64,000 bases of DNA from Symplocastrum torsivum CPER-KK1. GTDB taxonomy: Bacteria; Cyanobacteriota; Cyanobacteriia; Cyanobacteriales; Coleofasciculaceae. The stretch lies in assembly GCA_019358875.1 (NCBI GenBank), contig JAHHIF010000005.1, forward strand, positions 62,001-126,000. Reading direction: 5' to 3'. Under the pieces are notes generated by a model. It saw nothing but the letters and a program-made list of their open reading frames with translations. It was not told where the DNA came from and did not search any database. The position numbers and the translations under genes were made by a program. Positions 62,345 to 64,000 of the stretch are shown one piece after another (the first letter of the stretch is position 1; each line of letters opens with the position of its first letter).

Positions 62345-62438
62345 TTGACCTCTCCCCCAGCCCCTCTCCTACAAGGAGAGGGGAGCCGGAGCCTCTTGTT
62401 CCCCCTTCCCTTGCAGGGAAGGGGGTTAGGGGGTTAGG
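62345..62438. repeat. Dispersed repeat with CCCCTCTCC/GGAGAGGGG arms (copy 2)
   Basis: Copy 2, with the same core as 61791-61886; the two copies flank the DUF559 pseudogene as direct repeats. CCCTTCCCTTGCAGGGAAGG forms a second inverted repeat inside it. Confidence 0.75.
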
Positions 62439-62474
62439 TTTTTCAGGGATGTAGCAGAGTGCGATCACCTGGAA

Positions 62475-63575
62475 TCAAAAGCCTATAAAATCTTTTAAAT
62501 CATATAAGATTTCAGCCATTAAATCTTCATTGCGAATTTCCCAATTGCTAACCCGAAAAACTTGCCATCCCTCTTTACGAAGTTTTCTATCTTCTTTTAA
62601 ACGTTTTGAGTAATTTTCTTCGTTTGCCTGCCAAATATTATTTTGTTTTTTTCCATAGTGACCAATATCATCTATTAGAATTGCATATCTTTTGTTATTC
62701 CAGAAAGCCACAAAATCAATACGATATAGTTCATCAGAATGCTTGGAACCCGATGATCGTAAATCTTTTTTAGGTTGAGAATGCCATTGAATCCACGCCT
62801 GTGGTAGTAATGCAGGAATATCAGATATAGCCATTTTAAAGGTTTTTGCATATTTAATAAGAAAATCCTTCTCAAATTGTGTTTGATTCATATTTACTAA
62901 AGCTTTCTTTAAAGCTACATTAGTAAATTCATCAACTCCAAAAGCTATTTCTAGTTTCCTAAAATTAAAATTCGGATATACATCCTTTATCAAAATGCCC
63001 ATGCCAGATTTTAGCTCAAACTGTAATTTTTGAATTCCCTTCTCTGAAAAAATTCTGAAATCAGGTTTAGCAATACCAAATGGCAACCCAGCCGGAAATT
63101 GTTGACAAAAGAAGTCTGATTTTGATTCCGATTTAATATTATCTGTTTCAAAATCAAAAACAGATTTTTTGCCTGTATTTAAAATAATAAATTTATATTT
63201 TTCTTGTTCAAATTTAATTCCTAACCCACTATGCTTGAGGCTATTATTTATATCCTTTACTGCATCTATATGTTTATCTGATTGAAGGTCTGCTACAGAA
63301 GTGAGTAACTCTATAATAACCCGAATGATTTTATCAGATGGTAGTGAGGTGTTACTACTATTACTTTCATTCAGTTCTGTTAAAACACTTATTACCCAAC
63401 TATCCCTTGTACTTCCATCATGACGATAGTCTAACTCGCAACTATAAACAAAAAACTCTGTTAGTTCTGAACTAGATCGATAAATAAAGTTAGACCATTG
63501 ATATTTATTCGCTGTACCATGACTTCCGCAAATCATTTGTGCTAAGTCTCTGATAGTTCGCGGAGATAACTTCAT
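62475..63575 (-). CDS. AbiJ-like N-terminal domain fused to a nuclease-like domain (candidate defence gene)
   Basis: A 366-residue protein, clearly more AT-rich than its neighbours and without HIP1 sites, as expected for acquired DNA. The N-terminus MKLSPRTIRDLAQMICGSHG with a following FFVYSCELDYRHDG and WVISVLTELNE recalls, from memory, AbiJ N-terminal domains found in abortive-infection genes. The C-terminal 90 residues read RIDFVAFWNNKRYAILIDDI, then KLRKEGWQVFRVSNWEIR, a PD-(D/E)xK (DUF559/Vsr-like) nuclease pattern. The middle is unassigned. A role in phage defence is inferred only. ATG 63575; no strong ribosome binding site. Confidence 0.6.
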   Translation of the reverse strand: MKLSPRTIRDLAQMICGSHGTANKYQWSNFIYRSSSELTEFFVYSCELDYRHDGSTRDSWVISVLTELNESNSSNTSLPSDKIIRVIIELLTSVADLQSDKHIDAVKDINNSLKHSGLGIKFEQEKYKFIILNTGKKSVFDFETDNIKSESKSDFFCQQFPAGLPFGIAKPDFRIFSEKGIQKLQFELKSGMGILIKDVYPNFNFRKLEIAFGVDEFTNVALKKALVNMNQTQFEKDFLIKYAKTFKMAISDIPALLPQAWIQWHSQPKKDLRSSGSKHSDELYRIDFVAFWNNKRYAILIDDIGHYGKKQNNIWQANEENYSKRLKEDRKLRKEGWQVFRVSNWEIRNEDLMAEILYDLKDFIGF

Positions 63576-63606
63576 AAACTGATCTTAATGTTTTAGGAGG
63601 AGTAAC

Positions 63607-63627
63607 AGGGTGGGCATTGCCCACCCT
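63607..63627. repeat. Dispersed palindrome AGGGTGGGCA/TGCCCACCCT
   Basis: A perfect 10-bp stem with a single-base loop between the candidate defence gene and acnB, 8 bp past the acnB stop codon. Same core as at 8459-8479 and 58186-58202. It may terminate acnB. Confidence 0.65.
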
Positions 63628-63634
63628 ACTTGGA

Positions 63635-64000
63635 TTATCGACCTACCGCCGTTGGCATCCCCAAAATATCTTCAATTCGTGGCATTTCTTCCAACGGAAT
63701 CACACGACCTTCATCCTCAAAATTAGCAATTTGATCAAAGTTCAAATACCGATACAAATCACCAGCAAAAGGATGAATTTTCTTCGCCACAATGTCCATA
63801 TATTCCTGCAAAGTTGGAATACGACCAAGCATGGCACAAACGGCTGCTAATTCAGCAGAACCGAGATAAATTTGTGCGCCTTTACCCATGCGGTTGTTGA
63901 AGTTGCGTGTTGAGGTAGAAAACACGGTTGTGTTATCTCCTACTCGTGCTTGGTTGCCCATACACAAACTACAACCAGGAAGTTCCGTTCTCGCACCTGC
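63635..64000 (-). CDS. acnB: Aconitate hydratase B, C-terminal part (5' end beyond window)
   Basis: The last 121 residues of a bifunctional aconitase/2-methylisocitrate dehydratase; the frame runs off the window edge. The iron-sulfur ligands Cys-x-x-Cys are seen in [13 protein letters not shown], followed by [34 protein letters not shown] and the C-terminal [11 protein letters not shown], all characteristic of AcnB. It isomerises citrate to isocitrate in central metabolism. Confidence 0.92.
   Translation of the reverse strand, partial: AGARTELPGCSLCMGNQARVGDNTTVFSTSTRNFNNRMGKGAQIYLGSAELAAVCAMLGRIPTLQEYMDIVAKKIHPFAGDLYRYLNFDQIANFEDEGRVIPLEEMPRIEDILGMPTAVGR

Overview
The window is chromosomal DNA from a cyanobacterium, most likely a filamentous one. 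The signs are very frequent copies of the octamer GCGATCGC (HIP1), many heptameric tandem repeats (STRRs) and dispersed palindromes in the gaps, and a typical cyanobacterial gene set: LL-diaminopimelate aminotransferase, IspG, FtsH, a CpcT/CpeT-family protein, a D-ribulokinase-like FGGY kinase, a GluRS with a membrane insertion, Uma2/DUF820 proteins and an NB-ARC/WD40 STAND protein. I cannot assign a genus. No rRNA operon, CRISPR array, intact insertion sequence or prophage is visible.

Layout. 1-8.4 kb: a secreted pentapeptide-repeat protein (cut by the window edge), a HAF-repeat protein, oxidoreductases, a rhodanese-like protein that appears to lack its catalytic Cys, a class II aldolase, and a decayed patch with a cupin remnant and a TetR/glycosyltransferase pair that lost both 5' ends in one rearrangement. 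8.6-17.6 kb: a 1346-residue polytopic membrane protein, a small basic protein, a Uma2 protein and a 1265-residue NB-ARC protein with 14 WD40 repeats. 18-27 kb: a same-strand cluster with a BMP-type ABC transporter (lipoprotein, two permeases, double ATPase), a free-standing allophanate-hydrolase C-terminal domain, a formamidase-like amidase, two isochorismatase-fold hydrolases (one strongly like biuret amidohydrolase) and a cupin. It reads as an uptake and hydrolysis system for small carbamoyl or amide nitrogen compounds and is the most interesting system here.

27-37 kb: a repeat-rich spacer with a MITE-like element, a periplasmic rhodanese, a small secreted peptide, tRNA-Leu, a fasciclin lipoprotein, an SDR, a two-component system, adenosine deaminase and an M23 peptidase. 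37-52 kb: FtsH, an FMN reductase, a chelatase with a polyhistidine tail, a Coq4-like protein, GltX with an inserted membrane domain, tRNA-Asp, a CheY-like regulator, an S41 protease, a TM0106-type nuclease, an FGGY kinase and IspG. 53-58 kb: nitrogen and amino-acid metabolism, with a GlnT-type glutamine synthetase preceded by a perfect NtcA-type palindrome, an HD protein, a hydantoin-racemase-like protein and DapL. 58-64 kb: accessory genes (an AlbA_2/Schlafen-type ATP-binding protein, a photolyase-like fragment, an exported CpeT-like protein, a DUF559 gene with an amber codon, an AT-rich AbiJ-like/nuclease candidate defence gene) and the 3' end of acnB.

STRRs and longer GC-rich palindromes occur not only between genes but inside genes, where they add in-frame loops or C-terminal tails. 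All family assignments are from reading the sequence; none was checked by a database search.
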